Counted from the first letter of the stretch, positions 52,749-61,406 are shown. The stretch: 64,000 nucleotides of DNA from Chryseobacterium sp. R2A-55 (GCF_021401085.1 NZ_JACBFP010000001.1:496001-560000); one strand, 5' to 3'. The notes: generated by a model not told the origin, from the sequence alone. Program-made: numbers and translations.

Positions 52749-53798
52749 CTAAATTATATTCACCTCTCTTTCTAATTCGATCCCGAATTTTTCTTTCACT
52801 GATTCAATAATCATCGAAGAAAAATCAAAAATCTCTTTCCCGGTTGCATTCCCGGTCTTATTCACAATCACCAGTGCCTGAAGCTCATGCGAAGCCACGT
52901 TCCCGATCCGTCTTCCCTTCCACCCACACTGCTCGATGAGCCAACCTGCCGGAACTTTTACCAAATCGCCACTTGGATAATGCGGCATTTCTGGATATAT
53001 TTTCTGCACTTCCAAAAATTGAATCAAAGGAATCGTAGGGTTTTTAAAGAAACTTCCCGCATTTCCGATGACTTTCGGGTCGGGCAATTTGCTTTCACGA
53101 ATATGGATGACGGCTTGCGAAACATCCTGAATCGTGGGATTCACAATTCCCATCTTTTCCAGTTCATTTTTGATGGCGCCGTATTCGGTCTTGATGGCGT
53201 GGTTTTTTGTGGTGAGTTTAAAAGTTACGTCCAAAATCACATATTTCCCTCTTCCTTCCTGCTTAAAAATGGAGTCCCTGTATCCGAAGCTGCATTTTTC
53301 ATGGTCAAATTCCTCGTTCTCCAACGTTTCCAGATTCAAAACTTTGCATGACACAAAAGTGTCTTTAATTTCAGTTCCGTACGCACCGATATTCTGCATC
53401 GGCGAAGTCCCCACATTTCCCGGAATCAGTGATAAGTTCTCCAATCCGCCATAGTCTTTATTTAGGCAAAACTGAACAAATTCATGCCAGTTTTCTCCTG
53501 CATGTGCAGTGACCAAAACTTCGTTTTCGTTTAAAACTTTTTCCGAAATCCCCTTTACATTCAATTGGATCACCAAACCATCGAAATCTTTCGTGAAAAG
53601 AACATTGCTTCCTCCACCGAGGAAAAGCTTGGAAATTGCAGAGTTCGACGTCCCGACCGATATCGGGTGGAGCGTATTATAATATTTCAAAACCTCAACA
53701 AGTTCATCATTGGAGTTAACTTCCACAAAATATTTTGCAGTAACATCAACGCCGAAAGTGTTGTGGCTTTTTAGAGAATAGTTTTCTTGGATGGTCAT
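52749..53798 (-). CDS. murB: UDP-N-acetylenolpyruvoylglucosamine reductase
   Basis: FAD/NADPH enzyme making UDP-MurNAc for peptidoglycan. 349 residues, class I length. Start LKSHNTFGVDVTAKYFVEV. The FAD-binding region FLGGGSNVLFTKDFDG follows, then LSLIPGNVGTSPMQNIGAYGTEIKD, with Ser in GNAGSFFKNP and the C-terminal catalytic Glu region. A catalytic Ser (SFFKNP) and Arg-containing SFGYRDSIFK are visible. Flanked by an aminotransferase upstream and the rpmB operon downstream. No operon partner. Confidence 0.94.
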   Translation of the reverse strand: MTIQENYSLKSHNTFGVDVTAKYFVEVNSNDELVEVLKYYNTLHPISVGTSNSAISKLFLGGGSNVLFTKDFDGLVIQLNVKGISEKVLNENEVLVTAHAGENWHEFVQFCLNKDYGGLENLSLIPGNVGTSPMQNIGAYGTEIKDTFVSCKVLNLETLENEEFDHEKCSFGYRDSIFKQEGRGKYVILDVTFKLTTKNHAIKTEYGAIKNELEKMGIVNPTIQDVSQAVIHIRESKLPDPKVIGNAGSFFKNPTIPLIQFLEVQKIYPEMPHYPSGDLVKVPAGWLIEQCGWKGRRIGNVASHELQALVIVNKTGNATGKEIFDFSSMIIESVKEKFGIELEREVNII

Positions 53799-53920
53799 CT
53801 AAAATGAGAAAAGAGAGGAAAGACGTGCAATCATTATTTTTTTTAAACACACATTCATGAGGGTCAAAAAACTGCTACGAATACAAAATTAATTAGCTAT
53901 TTACAGCCCTATAAAACTGG

Positions 53921-55126
53921 CTAGAGATTAAACTCCACCTTATATTTTTTCAGCGCATCTTCCAGCAATTCCGCACTTCGTCTCAAATCGTCTTCCTTTA
54001 AAACATATGCGATACGGACTTGTTTTTTGCCCAATTCCGGATTGCTGTAAAATCCACTCATCGGTGCCACCATAATCGTTTCACCCTTATTTGAATAACT
54101 TTCCAGAAGCCATTGCGCAAACTTATCCGAATCGTCGATCGGAAGTTCCACACCGCAATAAAAAGCTCCTTTCGGTTTCGGGCAAATCACGCCCGGAATT
54201 CCGTTCAGCAAGTCCACCAGGAGGTTTCTCCGCTTCGTATATTCCTCACGAACTTTTAAAATATATTCGGTATCGTTGTGGTGTGCTGCAGCCGCCGCAA
54301 TTTGTCCTAACAAAACCGGACTCAGTCTCGCCTGTGCAAAAAGCATCGCCGCATCGTGGATTTCTTTCGAGCGCGTGATCATGAAACCGATTCTTGCACC
54401 ACACATCGAATACCTTTTAGATTCAGAATCAATGATGATGCAGTGGTCTTTCAACTCGCTAAATTCAAGCATCGAAATCTGATGTTTTCCGTCGTACACA
54501 TATTCGCGGTACACTTCATCTGAGATAATCACAATATCGTGTTTCAAAGCGATCTGCGCCAGTTTTCCCAGCTCTTCCCTCGTGTAAAGGTAGCCGGTCG
54601 GATTTCCCGGATTACAGATGATGATCGCCCTGGTTTTATCAGTGATTTTTTTCTCGAACTCTTCCATTGGCGGAAGTGCAAATCCCGTGTCGATTGAGGA
54701 CGGAACTGCCACCACATTCACATTGAAAGTATGCGCAAAACCATTGTAGTTCGCATAATAGGGTTCCGGAATAATCACCTCGTCACCATCATCGCACAAA
54801 GTAGAAATCGCAAAATTAAGCGCTTCCGAACCTCCGTTGGTCACAATAAAATCTTTGGTCGTCAAATCCGTGAATCCCAAACGGTGGTAGTAATCCTGCA
54901 ACGCTTCGCGGTACTCCAGATTTCCTTCAGAAAGCGCGTATTCGTAAATCTTTAAATGATTGTTTTTCACGGCATCCAGAGCGGTTTTCGGCGTTTCAAT
55001 GTCGGGTTGACCAATATTCAGGTGATATACTTTGATCCCTTTCTGCTTTGCCTGAATGGCATACGGAACTAATTTTCGAACCGGAGAAGCCGGCATATTT
55101 TGGGCACGTTTGGATATTTTCGGCAT
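53921..55126 (-). CDS. PLP-dependent aminotransferase, aspartate aminotransferase family (class I)
   Basis: 401 residues. Fold-type I: AIQAKQKGIKVYHLNIGQPDIETP start, TNGGSEALNFAI, NPGNPTGYLY, ISDEVYREYVYDG, and Lys237 in IIDSESKRYSMCGARIG as PLP lysine. The C-terminal end is compatible with aspartate, aromatic or alanine-type substrates; motifs alone do not choose. I note the catalytic region SESKRYSMCG rather than the SKS of classical AspC. Its leader region carries the structured intergenic element at 55210. Confidence 0.88.
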   Translation of the reverse strand: MPKISKRAQNMPASPVRKLVPYAIQAKQKGIKVYHLNIGQPDIETPKTALDAVKNNHLKIYEYALSEGNLEYREALQDYYHRLGFTDLTTKDFIVTNGGSEALNFAISTLCDDGDEVIIPEPYYANYNGFAHTFNVNVVAVPSSIDTGFALPPMEEFEKKITDKTRAIIICNPGNPTGYLYTREELGKLAQIALKHDIVIISDEVYREYVYDGKHQISMLEFSELKDHCIIIDSESKRYSMCGARIGFMITRSKEIHDAAMLFAQARLSPVLLGQIAAAAAHHNDTEYILKVREEYTKRRNLLVDLLNGIPGVICPKPKGAFYCGVELPIDDSDKFAQWLLESYSNKGETIMVAPMSGFYSNPELGKKQVRIAYVLKEDDLRRSAELLEDALKKYKVEFNL

Positions 55127-55142
55127 GAATTTAAAATTTTCA

Positions 55143-55150
55143 CAAAAATA
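55143..55150 (-). promoter_or_regulatory. Promoter -7 box of the aminotransferase
   Basis: TATTTTTG on the minus strand, 17 nt before the start. The structured element lies upstream of it, so it would not be part of the mRNA unless transcription begins earlier. Confidence 0.45.
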
Positions 55151-55209
55151 CTACTTTTTTTATGGAGCATCACCATTTCCGCTTCTCCGAAAATTCCAAC
55201 CGGCTTTCA

Positions 55210-55282
55210 CGGCTCGCTTCCCGATCTTCGATCGGGAGAGCTCAAACAGACCCGCTCAATCCGGGCTAAAAGTTCTGAGCCG
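55210..55282. repeat. Structured intergenic element, cloverleaf-like
   Basis: CGGCTC (55210-55215) pairs with GAGCCG (55277-55282). Inside are a perfect hairpin TCCCGATC, TTC, GATCGGGA (55219-55237) and a second CCCG/CGGG hairpin (55251-55265), separated by the palindrome GAGCTC. The 73-nt layout resembles a three-way junction. It includes AGCCCGGATTGAGCGGG on the minus strand, a wording I recall from dispersed flavobacterial intergenic repeats near gene ends. Role unknown. Confidence 0.55.
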
Positions 55283-55481
55283 CTTATTCTGAAAGAAAAA
55301 AGCCTCCTTATCCCCTCAGTAACAGGAAAATATTCGCTAAGTGTGACTCAACTAAAAAAGTCATGAAAATAGAGTTTCATCACCTCTACATCCATGATCT
55401 CCTGATCACCAAAAATCCATAACCATTCATAAAAAAGGACAACAAGGGAATATGATTCTGCAGCATCATGCAAATAAAACA
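55283..55481. other. Intergenic spacer without a gene
   Basis: Between the structured element and the M3 peptidase terminator there is about 200 bp of low-complexity sequence. No coding frame with family resemblance, RNA gene or promoter box stood out. Confidence 0.4.
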
Positions 55482-55501
55482 CCGCACAGTTTCCTGCGCG
55501 G
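55482..55501 (-). terminator. Terminator of the M3 peptidase gene
   Basis: Minus strand CCGCGCAG, tetraloop GAAA, CTGTGCGG (one G·T pair), followed by TGTTTTATTT. GNRA-capped stem, good intrinsic terminator. Confidence 0.75.
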
Positions 55502-55617
55502 CGTCAATAAAAGTATGTTATTTTAAAGATTCAGTGAGTGAACTTTTTACTGATGAAATATGGGAGAATTTTGTAAAAAGCCGTCCTTAAACGATCCCAC
55601 TAACCAAACACATACAA

Positions 55618-57762
55618 TTATTTGATAAATCCTTTAATCTTCAGAAGCGGATCAATACTCGGCGTTCTCCCCGTGAAATCCCTAAACGCCTGGTTCAAAT
55701 CCACAGAATTCCCAACGGACAAAATATATTTTCTGAAACGGTCACCGTTTTCTCTGGTCATTCCACCATTTTTGGAAATCCAGTCCCATGCATCTGCGTT
55801 CAACATGTCGCTCCACATATAAGCGTAATAACCTGCGGAATAACCTCCGCCCCAAATGTGCGCGAAGTACGGCGAATGGTATCTCGGCGGAACCGCACCT
55901 AAAGTGAAACCATACTTATTCAGTACATTTTTCTCGAATTCCAGAGTCGGCTTAAACTGCGATGCGTCGGTTACCGAATGCCAGTTCATATCCAAAGTTG
56001 CCGCAGAAACAAGTTCCGTGGTAGAATAACCTTGGTTGAAAGTCGCCGCCTTTTTGATCTTGTCCACCAAAGTTTGCGGCATCGGTTGTTTGGTTTGGTA
56101 ATGGAGTGCGTAATTTTTCAAAACTGCAGGTTCTAAGGCAAAGAACTCGTTGATCTGGGAAGGGAACTCCACGAAATCCCTCGGCGTATTGGTTCCTGAA
56201 ATGGAAATATATTTTTGGTTGGCAAAAAGACCGTGCAAAGTATGCCCGAATTCGTGGAACATCGTGGAAACATCATCATAGGAAATCAGTGAAGGTTTTC
56301 CTTCAGCCGGCTTTTGGTAATTAAACACATTCACAATCACCGGTTTTTGACCCAAAAGATGAGACTGCTCCACAAAATTGCTCATCCACGCTCCACCGCT
56401 TTTGTTGCTTCGGGTATAGAAATCCAGGTAGTAAATCGCCAAAGATTTTCCATCACGATCAAAAACTTCGTAAGTCATCACATCCGGATGGTAAACAGGC
56501 AGGTCTTTTCTTTCTTTAAATGTGATTCCATAAAATTTTTCAGCCGCATAGAAAACGCCTTTCTCTAAAACGGTTTTCACTTCAAAATACGGCTTGATCT
56601 GGTTTTCGTCCAAATCATATTTTGCCTTTCTCACCTGTTCCGCGTAGAAATTCCAGTCCCAAGGTTCCACGGTGAAACCTCCTTTTTGTTGGTCAATAAG
56701 TGCCTGAATTTCATCTCTTTCTTTAGTTGCGGCTTCCACTCCCGGTTTAGCCAATTGCGCCAAAAGGTTCATTGCATTTTCGGGATTTTTCGCCATTTGG
56801 TCTTGAAGTTTCCACTCAGCGAAAGATTTTTTTCCCTGAACGTGGGCTTTTTCCATTCTCAATTTTGCCTGCTTTTCCAGGATGCTTCTGGTATCGTCTG
56901 CATTACCTTTTTCCGCACGGTACCAAGATGCCTTAAAAAGTTTTTCCCTCGTGGCTCGGTTTTTCAGGTTTTGAAGCAATGGTTGCTGGGTGGTGTTCTG
57001 CAGTGCGAGAAGATATTTTCCCTGATGTCCCGCTTTCTCCGCATCGGCGGCGGCGGCAGCGATTTCATCCGCAGAAAGTCCGTCGAGCTCAGTCGCATTA
57101 TTCACAATTAAAGCGCCATTTTTTCTGGCTTCCAAAAGCTTAGCAGAATATTGAGTAGCCAAAGTTGCCAATTCCTCATTCAGCTTCTTCACTTTTTCTT
57201 TATCCTCAGCAGAAAGGTTAGCTCCCGCAATTTCAAAATTTTGCAGATAATATTCGGCGAGGCGTTTGTCTTCACCTTGCAGTTTACTGAAGTCGATAGC
57301 TTTTACGCGCTGATAGATTTTGTCATTCAGATAAATCTTATCGGATTGCGCGGCAAAAATCGGGGCATATTCCTCTTCCAGTTTCTGCAATGTAGGATTA
57401 GTATTGGAACCGGTCAAATTAAAAAACACTATTTGTGCCCTTTTTAGGACTTCGCCGCTGTTTTCAATGGCAACAATCGTATTTTCGAATGTAGCCATCG
57501 ATTTGCTGTTCGCAATCTGCTCCAGCTCAGCGATTTGCTGTTTTAAACCGAAGTCGAAAGCGGGTTTGAAATGTTCGTCCCTAATTTTGTCAAATTCCGG
57601 CGCCTGGTATTGAAGCGTGCTTTTCTTCATAAACGGATTATTCGCTAAAGATGCATCCGGAACCGGGATTTCTGTGTTTGAAGTTTCTGGTTTGGTCATT
57701 GTGGTACAACTGGAATTGAAAGCCAGCGAAGAAATTAATAAAACGGATGTAATATTTTTCAT
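55618..57762 (-). CDS. M3-family metallopeptidase lipoprotein (peptidyl-dipeptidase Dcp-like)
   Basis: 714 residues from the ATG at 57762 (MKNITSVLLISSLAFNSSC). An extension to 57831 is rejected because the adjoining gene's promoter region lies there. Lipobox with Cys19 (FNSSC). Zinc motif HEFGHTLHGLFA (503-507 HEFGH) with downstream residues of the M3 family (SQINEFFALEP). The C-terminal GGYSAGYYAYMWSDMLNADAWDWI and helical cage regions fit oligopeptidase/Dcp enzymes that cut small peptides. Lipidation puts it in the periplasm. Ends with its own terminator. Confidence 0.9.
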   Translation of the reverse strand: MKNITSVLLISSLAFNSSCTTMTKPETSNTEIPVPDASLANNPFMKKSTLQYQAPEFDKIRDEHFKPAFDFGLKQQIAELEQIANSKSMATFENTIVAIENSGEVLKRAQIVFFNLTGSNTNPTLQKLEEEYAPIFAAQSDKIYLNDKIYQRVKAIDFSKLQGEDKRLAEYYLQNFEIAGANLSAEDKEKVKKLNEELATLATQYSAKLLEARKNGALIVNNATELDGLSADEIAAAAADAEKAGHQGKYLLALQNTTQQPLLQNLKNRATREKLFKASWYRAEKGNADDTRSILEKQAKLRMEKAHVQGKKSFAEWKLQDQMAKNPENAMNLLAQLAKPGVEAATKERDEIQALIDQQKGGFTVEPWDWNFYAEQVRKAKYDLDENQIKPYFEVKTVLEKGVFYAAEKFYGITFKERKDLPVYHPDVMTYEVFDRDGKSLAIYYLDFYTRSNKSGGAWMSNFVEQSHLLGQKPVIVNVFNYQKPAEGKPSLISYDDVSTMFHEFGHTLHGLFANQKYISISGTNTPRDFVEFPSQINEFFALEPAVLKNYALHYQTKQPMPQTLVDKIKKAATFNQGYSTTELVSAATLDMNWHSVTDASQFKPTLEFEKNVLNKYGFTLGAVPPRYHSPYFAHIWGGGYSAGYYAYMWSDMLNADAWDWISKNGGMTRENGDRFRKYILSVGNSVDLNQAFRDFTGRTPSIDPLLKIKGFIK

Positions 57763-57812
57763 TTTTGGATTGTTATTGAATGTAAAGGTATTAATTTTAA
57801 CCAAATTAAAAA

Positions 57813-58616
57813 ATGAACCCAATGAAAACACTACCTCTAATTGCTATTTGCACGCTCTCACTCTTTTCCTGCAACATCAAGTCTGATGGCGGATTTCCTT
57901 TAAACATTGTTCCAAAAGAAGGAAAAGGACCATTGACCGAAAAGGAATATAAAATGGATTTCGATGAGATCAAAGTCGCCCAGTCCATCCGTGCGGAAGT
58001 CTTCAAAGCAAATCAGGAGAAAGTCGTCATTTCTGCACCATCAGACCTTATGGAGGATATTCTTGTTGAAAATAATGGCGGAAAACTCTACATTCATTTC
58101 AAGCAGGGAATCAATATTTCAAGCAGAAATGTGACTGCCAGAATTTATGCCAAAGATTTTTCTGTTTTAAAGGCGAGTTCTTCCGCAGACATCATCGTTA
58201 AAGATAAATTTACCCAAGACAGAACCGATATTGAAGTTTCCAGTTCCGGAACCGTGAAAGGTGATCTGGAAGCCAACGAAATGTCCATCGATGTTTCAAG
58301 TTCGGGAACTTTCTCCGGTAAAATCTGGGCCGTAAATCTGAAATCGGGGGTGAGTTCTTCAGGCGAGGTGATTATTTCGGGTAAGGCTAAAAGCGCCAAT
58401 CTTCGTGCATCTTCTTCCGGAACAATCAATGCGAAAAACCTCATTGCTGAAAATGCGGATACTCAGGCATCAAGCAGTGGTGATGTGAGTTTGTCTGTTT
58501 CCAACAGCTTAAAAGCTGCGGCAAGTTCATCGGGAGATATCGTGATTTTGAGAAAGGGTGCGGTGAATGTTTTGAGTAAAAGCGAGAGCAGCGGCGGAAG
58601 TGTGAGAATTAATTAG
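57813..58616 (+). CDS. GIN-domain (DUF2807) lipoprotein
   Basis: 267 residues (or 264 from the second Met). Lipoprotein signal with FSC at the lipobox (CTLSLFSC). The body is a right-handed parallel beta-helix: repeats of the type xVSSSGxx (IEVSSSGTVKGDLEA, MSIDVSSSGTFSG, LKSGVSSSGEVIISG, LRASSSGTINA, TQASSSGDVSLSV, KAAASSSGDIVILRKG, KSESSGGSVRIN), about seven rungs. This is the hallmark of the DUF2807/head GIN domain family. Role unknown; adhesion or carbohydrate binding has been proposed. Divergent from the M3 peptidase. Confidence 0.9.
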   Translation: MNPMKTLPLIAICTLSLFSCNIKSDGGFPLNIVPKEGKGPLTEKEYKMDFDEIKVAQSIRAEVFKANQEKVVISAPSDLMEDILVENNGGKLYIHFKQGINISSRNVTARIYAKDFSVLKASSSADIIVKDKFTQDRTDIEVSSSGTVKGDLEANEMSIDVSSSGTFSGKIWAVNLKSGVSSSGEVIISGKAKSANLRASSSGTINAKNLIAENADTQASSSGDVSLSVSNSLKAAASSSGDIVILRKGAVNVLSKSESSGGSVRIN

Positions 58617-58660
58617 TTGGAGGATTTTTGATCCACTTTTTTTCCGTAATAACATTGATC

Positions 58661-58697
58661 ATAAAGACGCTGATTCGGCTTGAATCAGCGTCTTTAT
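58661..58697. terminator. Bidirectional terminator between the GIN gene and the TPM gene
   Basis: Perfect 16-bp inverted repeat: ATAAAGACGCTGATTC (58661-58676) and GAATCAGCGTCTTTAT (58682-58697), 5-nt loop. Serves both converging genes. Confidence 0.9.
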
Positions 58698-58734
58698 TTA
58701 TAAAAATCGTACTTTTCACCAATTACTGCACACA

Positions 58735-59538
58735 TCACCAACCTCCAGAAGCACCGCCCCCGCCAAAACTTCCGCCGCCACCGAATCCGCCAAATCCGCC
58801 ACCGCCGGAACCGCCACCAAATCCACCACCGCCAAAACTTCCCGGGAATGGAAAGAATCCGCCTGGATAGGTTCTTCGTCCCCGTCGGGAAAGCATTTCA
58901 TCGTCATCATCATTATTTCCACCGCCACCACCGTGATTCCTGAAAAATATACTGATAAGGAGAAAGACAAAAAAGCAAATAATCAATATTTGAAACGCAC
59001 TTAAACCCTCATCAGAATTAGTGTCTTTGACAATCGGTTTGAATTTTCCCTGTACCGCGTCCATCAATGCCGAAGTTCCGCGGTTGATTCCTTCATACCA
59101 AAGTCCCTGCTTGAAATTGGGCGTTACGATATAGTCCAGAATTTGTCCGGCAACTGATGCGGTAAGATATTGCTCCACCGCTCTTCCCTGCTGGATGGAC
59201 ATGGTGTGGTCTTCTGTTGCGATCAGGAAAACGATTCCATTGTCCACACCTTTTTGCCCGATTCCCCACTTTTGACCGTACATGGTAGCGAGGTAATTCA
59301 CATCTTCGCCGCCGGTGGTGGGAATGATGATCACCTCGATTTCAGTGGAAGTGGAATCCGAAAACTTAATAAGCTTCTGGTTAAGAGCGGCTTTTTCTGT
59401 TTGGGATAAAAGTCCGACCTCATCGTAAACGGGATAAAGAACTGCAGGTTTCGCAGGAATTTTCTGGGCAGAAACAATGAGGTTCAGACCAAGAAACAGT
59501 AAGGCGAAAAAATTTTTATAGGTAAGGATTTGTTTCAA
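58735..59538 (-). CDS. TPM-domain membrane protein with glycine-rich tail (YgcG-like)
   Basis: 267 residues. Signal peptide, TPM domain about 35-165 (YPVYDEVGLLSQTEKAALNQKL, STSTEIEVIIIPTTGG, GQKWGIGQKGVDNGIVFLIATEDHTMSI). One membrane helix follows (about 180-200), then a basic/acidic hinge (GGNNDDDDEMLSRRGRR). The very Gly-rich tail (GGGGFGGGSGGGGFGGFGGGGSFGG-like) covers about the last 40 residues. Such tails occur in YgcG proteins. Related TPM proteins are linked to photosystem repair and to membrane protein quality control. Third gene of the LemA-TPM-TPM unit. Confidence 0.86.
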   Translation of the reverse strand: MKQILTYKNFFALLFLGLNLIVSAQKIPAKPAVLYPVYDEVGLLSQTEKAALNQKLIKFSDSTSTEIEVIIIPTTGGEDVNYLATMYGQKWGIGQKGVDNGIVFLIATEDHTMSIQQGRAVEQYLTASVAGQILDYIVTPNFKQGLWYEGINRGTSALMDAVQGKFKPIVKDTNSDEGLSAFQILIICFFVFLLISIFFRNHGGGGGNNDDDDEMLSRRGRRTYPGGFFPFPGSFGGGGFGGGSGGGGFGGFGGGGSFGGGGASGGW

Positions 59539-59610
59539 TTTTGGTCGAAATATTTCAGTTAGTAAACGCTCGCAAGTCTATCCTCCATGAACTTTCCTCT
59601 ATCATCTAAA

Positions 59611-60039
59611 TCAGGAGAACGTAATTTCATTAGGCAATTCGTTTGGGTTTTCACCGGTAATCGGGAAATGTTTTTTGAGTTCTTCGCCGGTTTGCAGAAC
59701 CGCATTTTTCAGGCCTTCGAAATATTTCTTTTTTGAAAACTGAGAAGTAACTTCGTCATGCATTCTGTCCCAGAAGTTTTGGTGGACTTTTTTGTGGATC
59801 CCCTCGTCACCTATGATGGTAAGATACTGTCTTTCAAAATTCACGTGGAAGAGCACTGCATTTTTTTCGGCAGTCTGATCTTTACAAAGTCTTTTGAAAA
59901 CCGCAAAAGCTATTTCCGCATTATTTCCTTCGGTATTGGAATCAATATGGATCCGGATTTCTCCAGTGGAGCAATCTTCTGCTGTTTGAATGGCTTCCAC
60001 CAGGGAAGCCATTTCAGTATCTGTGAGGAATGCATTCAT
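59611..60039 (-). CDS. TPM-domain protein (soluble, DUF/Psb32-like)
   Basis: 142 residues, no signal or membrane helix. TPM signature SLVEAIQTAEDCSTGEIRIHI, then TEKNAVLFHVNFERQYLTIIGDEGIHKKV, and YFEGLKNAVLQTGEELKKHFPI at the end. In many bacteria a TPM gene of this short type lies between lemA and a long TPM gene. The start codon overlaps the lemA stop by 1 bp, so translation is coupled. A 72-bp gap separates it from the long TPM gene. Biochemical role unknown. Confidence 0.85.
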   Translation of the reverse strand: MNAFLTDTEMASLVEAIQTAEDCSTGEIRIHIDSNTEGNNAEIAFAVFKRLCKDQTAEKNAVLFHVNFERQYLTIIGDEGIHKKVHQNFWDRMHDEVTSQFSKKKYFEGLKNAVLQTGEELKKHFPITGENPNELPNEITFS

Positions 60040-60647
60040 TAATTGGTGAAAACTTCGGGCGCTTTCTGTGCACCTGCGTCTGCTTTGAAATAGGGTTTTT
60101 CTTTAAAGTTGGTGAAATTCGCCAGAATATTGTTTGGGAAAGTCTTGATCGCAGTATTATAATCCTGTGCGGCCTCATTGTAATAAACGGTTTCGCTTCG
60201 GATGCTGTTTTCAATCGCGGTATATTCCCTCTGGAAATTGATGTATTGCTGATCCGCCTTCAGGTTTGGGTATTGTTCCACCACTGCCATCAATCGGCTT
60301 AATGCACCACTTAACTCACCTTGTGCAGCCTGGAATTTTGCCAAATCTGCTTCGGTCATATTGGTGGGATCCACAGTAATCGAAGTAGCTTTAGACCTAG
60401 CTTCAATCACTTTGGTTAATGTTTCCTGCTCGAATTGGGAATAAGCCTTGACGGTTCTTTCCAAGTTTGGAATCAGGTTCGCACGCTTTTGGTAAACGGT
60501 TTCCACATTAGACCATTTCGTGTTCACATTTTGATCCTTGGTCACGAAATTATTGTACCCATTTTTACCCCAGAAAAATAATATAGCGGCAATCACGAGA
60601 AGAGCAATCCCAATCGTTCCGGCGCTCATGCAACCTCTGTTTCTCAT
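60039..60647 (-). CDS. lemA: LemA-family membrane protein
   Basis: 202 residues with one N-terminal membrane helix (about 12-28), then a long helical domain. Family marks YNNFVTKDQNVNTKWSNVETVYQKRANLIPNLERTVKAYSQFEQETL and the PNLKADQQYINFQREYTAIENSI region. LemA proteins with TPM partners appear together in many genomes; functions are unclear (envelope or two-component links have been suggested). First gene of the operon with the two TPM proteins. Divergent from folA. Confidence 0.92.
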   Translation of the reverse strand: MRNRGCMSAGTIGIALLVIAAILFFWGKNGYNNFVTKDQNVNTKWSNVETVYQKRANLIPNLERTVKAYSQFEQETLTKVIEARSKATSITVDPTNMTEADLAKFQAAQGELSGALSRLMAVVEQYPNLKADQQYINFQREYTAIENSIRSETVYYNEAAQDYNTAIKTFPNNILANFTNFKEKPYFKADAGAQKAPEVFTN

Positions 60648-60680
60648 AGTTTTTATCTTTAATGTTAATTATTCGACACC

Positions 60681-60688
60681 CAAATATA
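60681..60688 (-). promoter_or_regulatory. Promoter -7 box of lemA-TPM operon
   Basis: TATATTTG on the minus strand, 34 nt before the lemA start. Faces the folA -7 box, only 12 bp away. Confidence 0.5.
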
Positions 60689-60700
60689 CAAATTATGTGC

Positions 60701-60708
60701 TAAATTTG
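60701..60708 (+). promoter_or_regulatory. Promoter -7 box of folA
   Basis: TAAATTTG, 18 nt before the folA ATG. It lies back-to-back with the lemA box, so the two promoters overlap. Confidence 0.55.
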
Positions 60709-60725
60709 TAAAAATTTCTTAAAAA

Positions 60726-61214
60726 ATGATAACATTAGTGGTGGCAATGGGGCTGAATCGTGAGATTGGTATTGATAATCTGTTACCGTGGCATCTCCCA
60801 AAAGACTTAAAACATTTCAAGGAAATTACTTCAAACCACCCGATCATCATGGGAAGAAAAACATTTGAAAGCATCGGAAAACCGCTTCCCAACCGGACAA
60901 ACATCGTGGTCTCCAGAAAAAAGGACTGGTTCGAGGAAGGAATCCTGATCGTGGGAAGCTTGAAGGAAGCTCTGAAATTCGCCCAAAAAATTGACGAGGA
61001 CATCTTCATCATTGGGGGCGGAAACATTTTTGAACAAACCATGGACATCGCAGACAAACTGGAAGTCACCGAAATAAAGACCACCATCGACGCAGATACC
61101 TTTTTCCCCGAAATTGACGAAAAAATCTGGAAAAAAACCGGTGAAGTTTGCCACGAAAAGGATGAGAAGAATAATTTTGATTTTTGTTTTCAGACTTATG
61201 AAAAAGTAAAGTAA
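60726..61214 (+). CDS. folA: Dihydrofolate reductase
   Basis: NADPH enzyme reducing dihydrofolate to tetrahydrofolate. 162 residues. Start ITLVVAMGLNREIGIDNLLPWHLPKDLKHFKE has the folate-site Asp in LPKDLKHF. IIMGRKTFESIGKPLPNRTNIVVS (cofactor site) follows, with IIGGGNIFEQ further on. Length and motifs are chromosomal DHFR. No thymidylate synthase adjacent. Its overlapping promoter is divergent from the lemA operon. Confidence 0.96.
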   Translation: MITLVVAMGLNREIGIDNLLPWHLPKDLKHFKEITSNHPIIMGRKTFESIGKPLPNRTNIVVSRKKDWFEEGILIVGSLKEALKFAQKIDEDIFIIGGGNIFEQTMDIADKLEVTEIKTTIDADTFFPEIDEKIWKKTGEVCHEKDEKNNFDFCFQTYEKVK

Positions 61215-61357
61215 AAGACAAAACCATCTGCAATTTTTGAATACTGTAAAGGCACCGAAGTTCAATACATAAAAGACAATTTCATTCGTTAAAAGGCACC
61301 CGGAACCAATTGCAACCATTGCACCAACCGCAATACTTTCATCAGGAGAATACGGGA

Positions 61358-61388
61358 TTGCACCAAATCCACAATTTCCTTACTTTTG
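61358..61388 (+). promoter_or_regulatory. Promoter of the TPR-like membrane gene
   Basis: TTG (61358-61360), 20 nt, TACTTTTG at 61381-61388, followed by CA, 18 nt before the ATG. Good match to consensus. Confidence 0.65.
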
Positions 61389-61406
61389 CACCATTAATTT
61401 TCAACA

